This document shows positions 35,180 to 46,440 of a DNA stretch of 64,000 nucleotides, in pieces. The notes under the pieces are model-generated. The model was given only the letters and a program-made list of their open reading frames with translations, made no database searches and had not been told where the DNA came from. Origin of the DNA: Marthasterias glacialis (Eukaryota > Echinodermata > Asteroidea > Forcipulatida > Asteriidae); NCBI GenBank assembly GCA_911728455.2, contig OU452219.1, forward strand, positions 24,239,219-24,303,218, given 5' to 3'. A program made the translations under genes and the position numbers. Position 1 is the stretch's first letter, and every line of letters starts with the position of its first letter.

Positions 35180-35440
35180 TTTGCCCTTCACAGCTGTATG
35201 ACTATAAAGCACCAAAACACTTGGAATTCTCTGAGAGCTTCAAGAAAACTCAAAAAGGTTCCCTTTCAATACCCAAAGACGATGTCTTAAACACTAAAAC
35301 CACTAACCTCACACAACGACTGGTGGCCATCTTGATTCCAGCGATTAGCAACGAGTACACCAATCATTGTGTGGATTTCAACTACCCAGGGAATGTCATT
35401 CTGAGTACAGATAGGAAAGGACAGAAAACTTTCATATCAA
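35180..35440. repeat. Dispersed repeat, copy 2
   Basis: Homologous to 29050-29300 (TTCTCTGAGAGCTTCAAGAAAA; GATGTCTTAAACACTAAAACC; CTTGATTCCAGCGATTAGCAA). A short minus-strand ORF in it is flanked by splice-like sites, but the duplication suggests a repeat rather than an exon. Confidence 0.55.
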
Positions 35441-35460
35441 TTGGAAGATTTGTATTTTAA

Positions 35461-36480
35461 TATGACAATATTATACTGCAAGTTTTGCAAACCAGTGGTG
35501 GGCAAAAAAAATTCACTGCAAAAAAAATAAAACCATTTTGTCAAATTAATACAAATTCTATCAAATTGGCCAAATCACAAGTAAAGCAATGGTTGCCACT
35601 GAAAACGAATCACAAGTACTTCATATTCTGAACAGGGAAGGCTTGAAATGTTTAATTGAAGGCAAATTTGTGCCAAATAATTATACACGTTGAGCTACTC
35701 AAGGCTGCCAATAGGAAATAGTGGACAGTGTTTGTAAACAGAACAAAATGTCCATACAATTAATTGTGGTATTTCCTTTCCAAGCATCAAGGAAACTTAA
35801 TGGAAAAACATACACAAACTGAACTAAACTGGATTTCAAACACTGTGGATGGATTGTATACCAGCCCTAAAATCTGGTCAACATTGTCAACATTCCCCAA
35901 CTCGGTGTTAAACAATAATTTACTCCTACACATTTGAATATTAATCAATTCCTGTCGGATGATGTGTATACATGAGATGAAAAACCGCTGTGTTTAAACT
36001 CTGAAACTGAGATTCCAGCATAGGTTCCAGCCATGGGGCCGATTTTCTGCCGTGGCTTAAGGCCAAGGGTTTTGCAATTCACAGAGAACACGTATCATTT
36101 TTCTCCTAATAAAACAATAAATCGTGGTGCTTTTTTATGAGAGCCTTTGTTGCCTTTGCTTTGTGTAATCAGGGTTTTATTGTGACAATGGTATTCTTCA
36201 AAAACAAATTATACCAGCAATTCCGAAAAAATACCGCGCAGAGGCACGAAAATTTTATTTTTTGATACAGACGCAAAGTGGTTAAGAATTTTAAGTGTGT
36301 TTGAAGTATGCTGACACGACAAAATACAATCATGAACTTTTCAATGATCATTCCTGCATTAAATTAAAAGGGTAAGTCTTTATACTCGTATATGCCATCG
36401 TTGCAGACAGAAAGTATTCCATCCACATGTACATGTAACTTGATTTTCTCTACTCCAGAATGGCCTCTCCATTAATCTTC
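35461..36480. other. AT-rich DNA without a recognised gene
   Basis: I looked here for NUP133 propeller exons and found none. No repeat was recognised. Confidence 0.5.
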
Positions 36481-36600
36481 AACTCCCCCTCTGTCCTGTG
36501 TTCTTTGCTCCTTGTATCCCCACAGTCATTCTTTACATCATCTCTCCATCTTCTGCTTGGCCTACTCCTGCATGTGCTCTTGGGTCCATAAAAGGAAACA
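36480..36600 (-). pseudogene. LINE ORF2 C-terminal fragment
   Basis: The minus strand encodes CRSRPSRRWRDDVKNDCG-like sequence. This matches the RGRP-x-RRW-x-DD motif found near the C-terminus of many LINE reverse transcriptases. The fragment is about 40 codons and no other domain is attached. Confidence 0.5.
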
Positions 36601-37295
36601 GGGTAATGTGTGCTGAGTAACAATAATCAGCACAGTTAAAAGAGCAGTTAAAAGAGAATAATGCAGGGAGACTATAAAAGTAACCAAGAATCAAATTGAG
36701 TTGATAGATGTCTATTGCTTTTATTTGAAGTATAGCCTTTAAACAATACTGTGTTAATAATATTAATATCATATGAAACACGGTGCTTTGTGTGCTTAAC
36801 AATATGCCTAATATGATTTTACAAATCTTTTACCAAACCTTCAAATTGAAAAAAAAATGAGATTGTAAGAAACTGAAATGGTCAGAAATTTTGCGAGGGG
36901 GGAGGGCTCTCATTCTATCGGGTTGTTATGAAAGCATCAGCTAGCATAGAATGATTATTGCCTTTGCATGCCTGCAAAGTAGCATGATAACGAAGACTAT
37001 CAACCCATTTATTGGAAGTGCTGTGACTGCATGTTTTTCTGTGTAGCTCGGAGCGAGTGTCTGTGTAAGCGTTGTGTACATCGTGATCACAAAAGTTTTG
37101 TTTCGTTGCACTTTAATCCAAACTTTTATTAACACATTATACTTTTGATGCTACATTTTTAAAACAAAAAATGACTGAAGTGTTTTTCTAAATTAACAAA
37201 ATCCATGGCAGAAAATCGGAACTGAAATTTTAAGCCGGATTTTCATAATTGCAAGATTGAATTAATGACAAATGTCGGAAAAATCTCATCCCTAG
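36601..37295. other. AT-rich DNA without a recognised gene
   Basis: Nothing identifiable was seen before the ~80-bp tandem repeat. Confidence 0.55.
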
Positions 37296-38800
37296 AAAGC
37301 CTTGCATTTTTATACAAATGGTTAAACATTCTGAACCAGAGTTAGAGCCTTCAATATGAAAAATCACAAGGGGGTAAGCCTTGCATTTTCATGTAAATTT
37401 GAGCAAACAAAATGAACCAAAGGTAAAACTTTTAAATTTGAAAAAGTCGTAAGGGCTAAGCCTTGTATTTTTTGTTCAATTTAGGGCAAAAAGAAAATAG
37501 AACCAAAGAGTCGTAAAGGTACATGTACATGTAAGCTTTGCATTTTTATTCAAATTCAGGAGAAAATTTCACTAAAATTTAAATGTTAAAATTTTTTGAA
37601 AAACCGGAAAAGTTAAGTCTTGCATTTTTCGATTTAATTTTGGGATAAAGTATTAAACCTATTTATGAGCCAAAAAACAAAACTGCCATAAGCGGTAAGC
37701 CTTGCTTTTTTATTTAATATTGGGTAAATGTGTTGAACCAAAGTTAAAGCATTTAATTTGAAAAAGTCACAAGGGGTAAGCCTTACACCTTTTTTAAATT
37801 AAGGGCAAAAAGTTTGAACCAAAGCTACAGCCTTACCCAGTTGCCACCAGGAATCTTCCATTTTCTGCCGTCCAGCCTGTCAAGATTATTTTGTTGGAAT
37901 AATTTTTCTTTGAGAGTACTACTGCTGGCACAAACCCTGACTTGACAATACCAAGAGAGCAAAGATTATCTTTATTGCATTGTACGTTTTGTTTTCTCGA
38001 CAGAGAAAATGTCAAATTCAGGCACCATAAATTTTAAAACATCGGCCGTTACCTACGGCATAGGATTGGTACTAAACCCGGATTCATGGCTTGATTCTCG
38101 GCTCAGTCTGACTTACCTCCATTGAGCCGAAATACAATGAAAAAGCAATGGTAGAAGCCTCTCAATGTCTAGTAATCCTCTTCTTGGAACAAAAGGGCAA
38201 ACATCTGAAATCGTGGATTACACAGAGCCCACCTCAATGGCCACAAATGGCAAAATATTCAAGACCATGTTTTGTCTTTGTGTTGGTGAATCAAAGAGTT
38301 CGAAGGTGTGTGTGTGGTCTGTGCACGCTCAGCAGCGGAATGTTGGGGCAATCTTTGCTCAGGTGTTCCGATTTTACACAATTGCCTCCGTGCACGGCTT
38401 CTGTTTCCAGGCAGGGGAAACATTTGCATGTAAACAGGTCATCCGGTGCCAACTGGTTAAGTCTGAGAAACCCAAGGCGTAAACCTTGCATTTTTAACCA
38501 CCTTTGGACATAAAAATAAAACCAAAGTTAAATCTTTAAATTTGAAAAAAACACAAGGTGTAAGCTTTGTTTTGGGGCAGAAAATTAACCAAAGTTTGAT
38601 CCTTAAAGTTGAAAAAGGCTCTTTAATGTTTTTCAATCAAGGGCAAGACATGATGGCTTACTGCTTGATTTTTTTATATATATTTTTCAAATTCAATGTT
38701 CTAACTCTGGTTAACAACTTTCACCCAATAGTAATCAGTAATCAATAGTAACTGCAAGGCTTACCCCTTATTTTTAAGGCTCTGGATAAATTTTTGACCT
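37296..38800. repeat. ~80-bp tandem repeat (interrupted)
   Basis: Units carry AAGCCTTGCATTTTTATTCAA, then GAACCAAAGTTAAAGCCTTT, then AATTTGAAAAAGTCACAAGG. They recur about every 74-84 bp at 37296, 37376, 37456, 37530, 37614, 37696 and 37778, and resume at about 38480 and 38561. The array is strongly diverged and split by the TTAA-flanked element at 37833-38460. Confidence 0.85.
37833..38460. mobile_element. TTAA-targeting element, copy b (full length)
   Basis: The ends are TTAC-CCAGTTGCCACC and GGTGCCAACTGG-TTAA. The insertion lies in an ~80-bp repeat unit whose consensus has CCTTTAATTTGAAAAA at that place, so the original target was TTAA and the left copy has mutated to TTAC. It is homologous, inverted, to 18681-19990 and 56052-56440. 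TTAA targets are characteristic of piggyBac-type transposases. The ORFs inside show no transposase signature. Confidence 0.85.
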
Positions 38801-38999
38801 AAATTGAATTAAAATGCAGGGCTTGACCGTGATTTTTCCAAATGTTTGGGTCTGACTTTAACTTATTTTATTTGCCCCCAAACAATAAAATATTAGAAAC
38901 CTGACCAGAGCCATGAATTTGGGGGTAAAGGTATGTATTTTATATCTTGAAGCTGCAAGTATGTACTTATTTTTTTAAAGCAGGTTACATCACATTATT

Positions 39000-39300
39000 T
39001 TTCTAGTCAAGTTTTCTTTGTTCACCCCCAGATTGGTTTACAATTTAACCAGTCAGTTTCCCTTGTGGTTTATTGCTTAATATTTGCTTGATATAAGTTG
39101 AATCCCCTTAAGGTGATCCCTGTGCTACCACTTTAAGGTTGAATGGCTCCTGACTAGCACCTTGAACAAAGAAACTGACAACTTAGGGAGACCGCCTACA
39201 TTAGGGCCAGATAGCTCAGTTGGTAGAGCGCCAGCAAGTTAATCCGGAGGTCACAGGTACAAATCCTGTTCTAGTCAATTTTTCTATGTTCACCCCAAAA
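39000..39300 (+). mobile_element. tRNA-derived SINE
   Basis: The A box TAGCTCAGTTGGTAG (39212-39226) and B box GGTACAAATCC (39256-39266) lie in a tRNA-like head, but the anticodon arm does not pair well. The 3' motif TTCTAGTCAATTTTTCTATG (39270 on) is repeated upstream at 39003-39030 as TTCTAGTCAAGTTTTCTTTG, suggesting a second, truncated copy. Confidence 0.75.
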
Positions 39301-39872
39301 TTATAAATACATTATTTTACTTCAGCTTTTACTGTAGTCTAAACTATAATGTTGACATACAATTGCGACTGATAACCCAGTATTTTTGGTAGAATTGCAA
39401 AAATAAATATCAAAGAAAGAGCAGCCTTGTGAATAACACAATTGTATCGGGTATCATTCCAAATTTAAGGATTAATTTATAACCTACAGTAATATATCAT
39501 ATTCACTACTGAAAATCTTCTCATGTACAACTAGGTGGGCAATAATTTTGAGCCGTCATCTAATGCTTGATCTCCAAAATGTTCTTTTAATCAAAATGAG
39601 AGTGAGCTAGATGGGGGTTGGATGATGACTTTTTGGTAGATTTTGAGAGAGTTGTAAATTTCTTCACACTGCAGGCGAAGTATTTTAATGTATTCAAACA
39701 TTCCAACGCAAGGTTAAACATTTTTGAAGTTTTCTTTTTGTGTGTTTGTTACACTTCACAGTAAACCAACTTTTTCATGATACTGACCAATGCCCTTTTC
39801 TGACTATTTTTGCAAAAACATGTCATAAATATCTTTTAAAGTTATTGTAAAAACCCTCAGAAATACAAGGAC

Positions 39873-39982
39873 CAGGGGTGGATTTCACAAAACTAGTCCT
39901 AACTCACGACTAGTCCTAACCTCCCTTACTCGTTCTAACTCGAGGTAAGACTAGTCCTAGTGCTTTGTGAAATCCACACCAG
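39873..39982. mobile_element. Small foldback MITE
   Basis: GGTGGATTTCACAAAACTAGTCCTAA and its inverse GACTAGTCCTAGTGCTTTGTGAAATCCACACC form a ~110-bp hairpin. It is directly followed by another MITE (39983-40115) that also opens with a TTCACAAAGC end. Confidence 0.8.
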
Positions 39983-40115
39983 GACTCAAATTCACAAAGC
40001 ACTTACATTAAATTCATCATAAGATGAGTTGTCAATAATGCCATGGTGATTTACATTGTGACATCACACTTTGCTTAGCAATTAAGATTGATACACAATC
40101 TTAAAATCAAGAATC
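39983..40115. mobile_element. MITE of the TTTCACAAAG family (partial)
   Basis: Contains TTGTGACATCACACTTTGCTTAGCAATTAAGATTGAT, the same core as 26463-26612 and 44318-44592 (only part of the shared block is quoted as diagnostic: CACACTTTGCTTAGCAATTA). Confidence 0.7.
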
Positions 40116-40170
40116 CAGATCATTTCAGCATAAAGAGCATTACTGTGATTTGTTTTCTTCTGAGGTGTGT

Positions 40171-40176
40171 TTTATT
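40171..40176 (-). terminator. Candidate polyadenylation signal for the EGLN gene
   Basis: Plus-strand TTTATT is AATAAA on the minus strand, about 390 nt downstream of the EGLN stop codon. A reasonable position, but AATAAA is common in AT-rich DNA. Confidence 0.35.
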
Positions 40177-40566
40177 CTCTGAAGCTGCTCACAGTGGCCA
40201 TAAAATATGACCCAGACGGGCGTTTGAACAACAGCTGGTAATCAGGTATCCTTCATCGTGTGTATTTCATTGCCACACTTTCTGATTATATGCAACCATC
40301 CGATAACTGATAATGTTTCTGTCCGGATATACAGTAAATGAGTTGAAAAGCAACATATAATATGAACATACAATGCAGAGCATTTAGTACAGGCAACATG
40401 TCCAACTTGCTAAACATACAGGAGCAAGACGTTTACATGAACATGTACATCATAGATCTTCCATTAAAAGAAGACTGGTGGGGGTTCCTCTCAAGATCTT
40501 CAAGAAGTGAGAGTGTATTGTTTGAAGGAATGCATCTCCACATTGATGGGAACGAGGGATGTACCT

Positions 40567-40636
40567 TTAACTCAGTGCAGTCTCTAATGCTTTCTTTCTC
40601 TCTACGGAATCAAAGTACCACACAGTGATTGCATAC
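40567..40636 (-). CDS. EGLN1: EGLN/PHD prolyl hydroxylase, exon 4 (terminal)
   Basis: After acceptor AATACAG|GTATGC, the first base completes the split codon for Arg418. The exon then encodes YAITVWYFDSVERKKALETA, LS and TAA. YAITVWYFD is the nearly invariant last strand of the EGLN catalytic core. The C-terminal tail is short, with no equivalent of the extra coding exon that follows in human EGLN1. Confidence 0.95.
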
Positions 40637-40852
40637 CTGTATTGGATGGAAAAGATCACACATGATTACTGCAATGTGCATAAAGATAATATGAAATGTG
40701 CCAATATGTTTTAGACAAAAGACTTGACAAGTCACCAAAGCAGGAGGGTACCTTTTTGGAGTTGGAGGAGCACGCCCTCTAGTCTTTTAAAAACAGACAT
40801 GTATCATATCAAGAAAACAAATGCAAACCCAGTGTTTAGCTGCAAATCGATT

Positions 40853-42041
40853 GACCCAATTCACCTTACGTCATCACCCTATAAATTTACATAGCGCCAT
40901 TTTAGGAGTTGATTCCCGGTGATTATTAATTTTCAGTGCGCACTTCAGGTGACGTGCGTTCTGTTCGGTTCATACCATGGGCCAATTTCACAGAGTTGCT
41001 TTAACAGCCGATTTTGTGCTTACTGGGAGATTAGCACCACTAACCGTAAGCACTGGAAAAGGCAGGCTAACCTTCCGGCGTTTACTGTAAGCAAAACAAA
41101 TGCAAAGCGATGCTGAATGCGCAAGCTGGCTGCCTAATTTTCTTGCTAACCTGTCAAATAAGGCATTATTCAAAAATTCCAATTGTAATAAAACAGCTTG
41201 GCGCATCGGGGCCTTTGCAATTTGTATAAAACTTCACTGTTATTCTATAGTGTGGTTCCCATTTGCATGTTATTTGTCAGCGCACTTCAATAAAAACAAA
41301 ACGCATGTAATTTAAGGAAAGTTTTTTACTCATTGCTCAATGTTCTTAATGTTCATACTGACGACTGTGTTTCTTCGGTGATATAATTTTATTGAAAAAA
41401 ATAGTTGAATTTAAAATATACAACTGTACCTAAACAGCAATGAAACGATCGGTCCAGGCTGTCTGCCTGTGCTGTCTGCACGTGCCGACTGCCCGTACCA
41501 TTTGCCATGAACTACACACCAAATAAAATACACAAGAGTTACCGTCTCAGGAACTTGTGATAATCTAAAAGTTCTCACATTTATAATAGTAAAAAAGGTT
41601 TTCCTATTTCACTTTGGCCTCACAATGCATGGTGTAATCACCGCAAAAGATGTGTGAAAATTCTAACATTTGCGAAAAAAAAAGAAGTTGTTTTGGAAGC
41701 CTTATTAAATACACCGTCTTTGCACTGGTTCCCTGGTGCACTGTCATTTCCACATCATGTATTACTACTGGTAGATACATGTACTACATTAACCGATTAT
41801 GACAAAGTTTCAAATTCAGTGCTCGAAAAAGGTTTACAACAACTTTTCTGGTTCGTATTGGTAACGATTCTGTACATCGACGCTTGAGCAAATTTGTCTG
41901 CTATAGCTAGCGCATAAATGTGCTCATTGTCAAGCAGTGCTATGAAATTGGTCCCATATCTTTACGTCCTGCAATCTGACTCCAAAATGGCAGACCATGG
42001 GCAAGACATCAGTTCAAGGGGGTCAATGGGTCAATAAACTA
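40853..42041. mobile_element. Large TTGACCC-family element in EGLN intron 3, with a nested MITE
   Basis: The outer ends ATTGACCCAATTCACCTTACGTCATCA and GGGGTCAATGGGTCAAT belong to the TTGACCC family. Inside it, 40978-41954 begins GGGCCAATTTCACAGAGTTGC and ends GCAGTGCTATGAAATTGGTCCC, which is a second, different TIR pair. One element therefore appears inserted into another. It ends only 38 bp from exon 3. Confidence 0.7.
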
Positions 42042-42078
42042 CTATGTAAAACATGTAATACTATGAGTATACTTATAC

Positions 42079-42215
42079 CTGGTATTATAGGCAGGCAGGA
42101 CCTCATGTGGGTTTCGACGGTTTGACCAGAACACAATAAGCCTGTTGAAGATCGGCTCTACGCTGGCCATCATTTTGTGATCTCTTGGGTACAACTGTAG
42201 GGTTCCGCCCATTTT
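42079..42215 (-). CDS. EGLN1: EGLN/PHD prolyl hydroxylase, exon 3
   Basis: This 137-bp exon (acceptor CTTTCAG|AAAATG, donor ACCAG|GTATAA) encodes residues 373-417 plus two bases of codon 418. It carries GGTLQLYP, the VEPIFNRLIVFWSNRRNPHE block and the third iron ligand His409 in NPHEV. The codon for Arg418, which binds the 2-oxoglutarate carboxylate, is split across the junction as in vertebrate EGLN genes. Confidence 0.96.
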
Positions 42216-43152
42216 CTGAAAGTCAAAGTAAACATTAATGTTAAACTAAGATCATAGTTGATGTTATCTTCCTCAATTATCATAATCCTGTGCAACCCAT
42301 CATTCTTTTAAAACTGTGGGGAAAAAAATAATAGCTGCGTTCAAACAGTGTTTCTCCCCTAACAGTGGTCAACTAGCCAAATGGTAGTTCAAACACCTGC
42401 TGAGGACCAGTCACAATTCTCTCCAAGTGGTCCGGCTGGCTAGTTCAGTATTGAAAAGCATCCCTACTTAATGTGAAATACAGTCAAGTGAAAAAGCTGG
42501 GGGACAAATGAAACGACAAGTTACTTGTATGTAGCTGGTCTCGTTGGCTAGTCACTGGAAAAGTTAAGGGCAAACCTTTACTCATTTCAAAACAGAAAAA
42601 GCTCCTGCTTCTAAAGACCAATCTGTTGGCAGCACAAAGTTCTGTACACAAAGACATTGAAAAATCATTGTCTGTTTTACTTTTTATGCAAATTAAGTGT
42701 CTTCCTCAACATTTGACACAATTGCCCTGACAGGACAGCATGACATAATCATGTAGAACATACCTATTAAATATTCGCAACTTAACAAAAAGTGATTACT
42801 GAAATTCTGACATAAAACCTTGCTGATGTAGCGCATTAAACCTGTGACCATGAAGTTTCTGTGTCTTTCACACTTAAAACTCACATATTGTCTGCGCTGT
42901 TTTCAGAATTCAGTTTCTGTTCAATTGCAAATTTTTGAATGGTAAGTGTTCTTCATAGTTATGTCATGCTGTCCGGTAAGGGAAATTGTGTAAATCTCAG
43001 CAATGTCGGGGAGGAGCAGAGCACTAGCGCATACCGACTAAAATGGATTGGCCCATAGAAAAAGGGCCCTTGTCGGGCCAACCTTTTTCAAAAAGAGGTA
43101 TTTTTCTAAATAATTATTATTATTATCATGTACATGTACTATCTAGGTATCC

Positions 43153-43310
43153 AGGCCTGATACTCCATTCTTGTACATGTTGCAAGGACAGAGCAGTTTT
43201 TCCTTTGAAGATAGTGAAATAAAAATTCAACATTTTATGGGGCACCAAGGCAATGACTGTGGGGCATGGAGGTTATTGCCTTCAATAAGTATCAGGCGGA
43301 TTCAGACCTG
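43153..43310. mobile_element. CAGGCCTG-family MITE (EGLN intron 2)
   Basis: Starts AGGCCTGATACTCCATTC and ends near AAGTATCAGGC. It shares TTTTCCT, the GGGGCACCAAGGCAATGA word and the GAGGTTATTGCCTTC end with related copies at 44834, 47489, 50574 and 54357. Confidence 0.65.
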
Positions 43311-43489
43311 AGTTTTTGTCTGTGGCACTTTCTCTGTTTGTGTATTACTTGAGCTGTTTTCAAAAACCTCTCTTGGATAATTACTTATAGATCATTTGTG
43401 AAATGTTAACTCTTGTTTTATCAATGATTGTTGCACATTGGAGACATTTTTTTAAAAAACTGATATGAAATTTATCTACAAATATTCGC

Positions 43490-43647
43490 TTAGATGTAAT
43501 CTCTATATTGTTTTTATTTTTCTCTTTTTGCAGCATTTAATAAATGTTTTGAATGTAACTTTTTATGCAATCAGGCCACAATTCAGCTGTTGGTTGCAAC
43601 TTTTGGTCGAATACTAATAAACCATTTCAAATCAAATCAAATCAAAT
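43490..43647 (+). mobile_element. Probable LINE 3' end with (TCAAA)n tail
   Basis: GGTCGAATACTAATAAACCA is followed by (TCAAA)4-5 at about 43626-43647. A 3' UTR ending in a pentanucleotide microsatellite is typical of CR1/L2-like LINEs. No coding part is attached. Confidence 0.45.
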
Positions 43648-44317
43648 GTTCACTTCACCAAGGTACAACATGAGCATATTTTTAAGACCTTGATTTTGGT
43701 TCCAGCTTTGGTTTGAGCTCTGTTGGCTTTGTTGAAAATGTGTGCTTTAGAGAATTGGGCTTCAACTTGACGGGAGAACCAATTGTAACATTGTACCAAG
43801 GAAGGGCACAAAGTCCGAGTGGGGTCACGATGGTAGTATGAAAGTATAAAAGAATTTTCCATTGAATTGGTTTGAAACGCTTGTTATTCCCAAGTGCTAC
43901 ATGTGTAATGTAAACACAGTCCTCTACACAGTGAGTCTTTTATTATTAGACACTCCTTATTTTAAAGAAAAAACAGCATGCAATTTTGTTTGGAGAAACT
44001 CTTTTTAGATAAACATAGGCCTACAGGTACATTGTCACATATTTGTGATTTGGTGGAAAATCAGGTGAACAAATTTGATCAGAAACATGACACGAATGAT
44101 AATTTTAGCCACACATCTGATATTTGTTTTAAAGCCAATGAAAGATCTGTACTTTTTCAGTCATGTATTCAATGTTTGATATCCTGCTTTTAAGGAAACC
44201 TACATGTAAATGTCAACATGGAAGTACAAGATAACGAGTGTATAAAGTGAAGGGCTGGGAAATATCCACTTGACCACATGGCTTCAATAGACCGCAACAC
44301 AATTTTACAAGACCAGC

Positions 44318-44592
44318 AGACGATTTCACAAAGGGCTAAGATCAATCTTAAGATGAGCAAATGTACGAATCAATCTTAATTGCTAAGAAAAGTGTGATGT
44401 CACAATAAAAATCACTGTGCACATTAAAGTTAGCATGATTCCTAAGTTAGGAAGAGTTAAGTAAAACCGCCTGCTGGGGTCGATTTCACATATTGCCATC
44501 AGTGATTTGTTTTGTGACATCACACTTTGCTTAGCAATTAAGATCGATACACAGTTAAGATCAATCTTAATTCTTTGTGAAATTGAACCCAG
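44318..44592. mobile_element. MITE of the TTTCACAAAG family, two copies or a compound
   Basis: GATTTCACAAAGGGCTAAGATCAATC at the left and CTTAATTCTTTGTGAAATTGAACCC at the right are inverse of each other. The GTGATGTCACA core occurs in both orientations inside. This suggests a compound of two opposed copies. Confidence 0.7.
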
Positions 44593-44833
44593 AACCAGTT
44601 TTGATTTTATTTCTGTAACACTGTCAACTGCTATAGGGAACAAAAACATTCCTTTGTATAAAATGTTTCATTGAAATAAACTCATAAAGTTTGATAAAAT
44701 ACAATGACATTTTATGTGCTTCACATTGAGTTTTATTTTGGGTTTTTTTGAAAGATAATTTCTCAAAGGGTTTGAGTGTGTAGATGATGAACTCAAGACT
44801 GTAGCTCAGTGGCACACCAATACATACACAGTG

Positions 44834-44990
44834 CAGGCCTGGAGTTTCATCTTTGAGAGGGTATCAGGCTATTTTCATTTTGGCAGGGCTCTTCCATTGG
44901 AAAATCTTAAAATCTAAGGGGCACCAAGGCCAAGACCAGACCAACGGAGCCCATGGCCTCAGAGGCCTCTGTGTAATTCCAGGCTGCCTG
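44834..44990. mobile_element. CAGGCCTG-family MITE
   Basis: Starts CAGGCCTGGAGTTTCATC and ends ATTCCAGGCTGCCTG. The internal words GGGGCACCAAGGCCAAGACCA and CTTCCATTGGAAAATCTTAA are shared with 47489-47660. CAGG ends suggest a hAT-type parent. Confidence 0.7.
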
Positions 44991-45311
44991 ATGGTGTCAA
45001 TAAATCAAAGGAGCTTCCAAACATGTTTACAAGTACATGTACATGTATGCAAGTGATCAACATTTAACATGACTACCATACTCCATCTGTGTACACATAG
45101 GATACAATACCAACTGTGGCTTTTCTCTATTGCTTCAATGATTCTGTCTGTTGGCATTATGATTAAGCAATGTAATGACCTTGACATAGTTAACCTGACT
45201 GAGTGTTTTCCATGTCAACCTACATGTACACTGACTGCAGTGTGCTTAGTTTATCTATGGAGCCCACGGTTGATAATACACATGTTCAACCAGAACACTG
45301 AAATTTAATTT

Positions 45312-46152
45312 ATGTCATCCTTTCTTTCCCACAATGATGACAGTGAACCATTTTCCTTGTATCGTATTGTGAAGCAAAAACACTACAAAAATCCAGACTG
45401 CAGCGTCTTTGAATCTAAACTTGCATACGATTCTATGTACACAAAATTAGTTCTTAATAGGGCAAAAAAAAACCCAGCTTTTTCACATTCGTCAGGCCTG
45501 ATTGTTGGTCCACCAACCTGTGAAATGCTCACAAAAATTGATGATCTTCTTCTGGAGAAAACAGCAATTAACAACTAGCTTTGTCCGTGATTTGTGAATA
45601 TCAAAACATGAGTTTTGGGGTGACTTTTAGTGTTGGACCTGTAGTAATATTTCTTAGCACAAATAGTATGGTATCAACTTAGGGGTCATTCAGAATGACC
45701 AATGTTAAACAAAAGAAATATCGAAATTGTTATAAACCATCCACCCAAACTTTCGATTTTTAAACAAACTGCCTGTCTTTTAAATCAATATATTCTAACT
45801 GAAGGACAAAGTGATGCCTCAAATGAAGCAGATAATTTCGACCACTGCTCTCCCAGCTTTAAAATGACATCCCTAATTAACCAAGACAGTTTAGGCAATC
45901 CTATTGGTTGAAAGGCATTCCTATTGGTTGAAACCTGGTATTAAACGACTGATAAAAACACAGCAGGAGCTGTTAAAGAACGGTTATTTTAGTCTGGTTT
46001 CCTGCTTTGATACTCTAACACTACAAAATGTATATGAAGAGGTGCAAAACAGACCCATAGTGCAAAGCTCTGCTCCTGAACATATTACTACAGCAAAAAA
46101 ATCATTGCAAAGCAAGCAAGGTTTGTTGTGTCATTCTGTGATTTTTTGTTGA
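45312..46152 (+). other. Cluster of coding-like ORFs inside EGLN intron 2
   Basis: Three plus-strand ORFs (45312-45578, 45702-45911, 45904-46152) have fairly balanced, soluble-protein-like composition, for example FSLYRIVKQKHYKNPD, SFKMTSLINQDSLGNPIG and KTQQELLKNGYFSLVSC. The second and third are in different frames, joined near a short direct repeat CTATTGGTTGAAA(G/C)(G/C). I recognise no family. It may be a broken retrocopy, a host-nested gene or chance. Confidence 0.25.
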
Positions 46153-46319
46153 CATTTTATTTTGTAACAATAATCAGGTATTTATGAATGGGTATAAAAG
46201 AGTGGTGACTCAGTCTTAATCGACACAGTTTAAACCTTATAGTGTCGCAGCCAAGGGTAGTTTTCCACCATGACAATCTTTATACTGTGTAAGCTATATG
46301 CAAATTTGTGAACACTTAC

Positions 46320-46440
46320 AGGGCTCGATTTAGACACTAGCCCGGCGTACAAACACTAGTCAAGAGTGCCGCGGGCTAGTCAAACTTGCATCTGGGTAGC
46401 CCGGCCGGGCTTGTCAAAAATTAGGCCCAAACGTCAGTAA
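46320..46440. mobile_element. hAT-like transposon tip
   Basis: CAGGGCTCGATTTAGACACTAGCCCGG followed by GGGCTAGTCAAACTTGC and GTAGCCCGGCCGGGC looks like the terminal region of a hAT element (CAGGG start). Only one end is seen. Confidence 0.4.

Noticed and set aside
35335..35415. Minus-strand exon-like ORF (NDIPWVVEIHTMIGVLVANR)
   Set aside because: It lies in a sequence also present in degraded form at 29250-29300, so it is part of a dispersed repeat rather than a NUP133 exon.
38148..38513. Overlapping plus-strand ORFs
   Set aside because: They fall inside the TTAA-flanked element copy b; related copies do not keep the frames open.
39202..39275. Candidate functional tRNA gene
   Set aside because: A and B boxes are good but the anticodon and acceptor stems do not pair; the extended tail fits a SINE.
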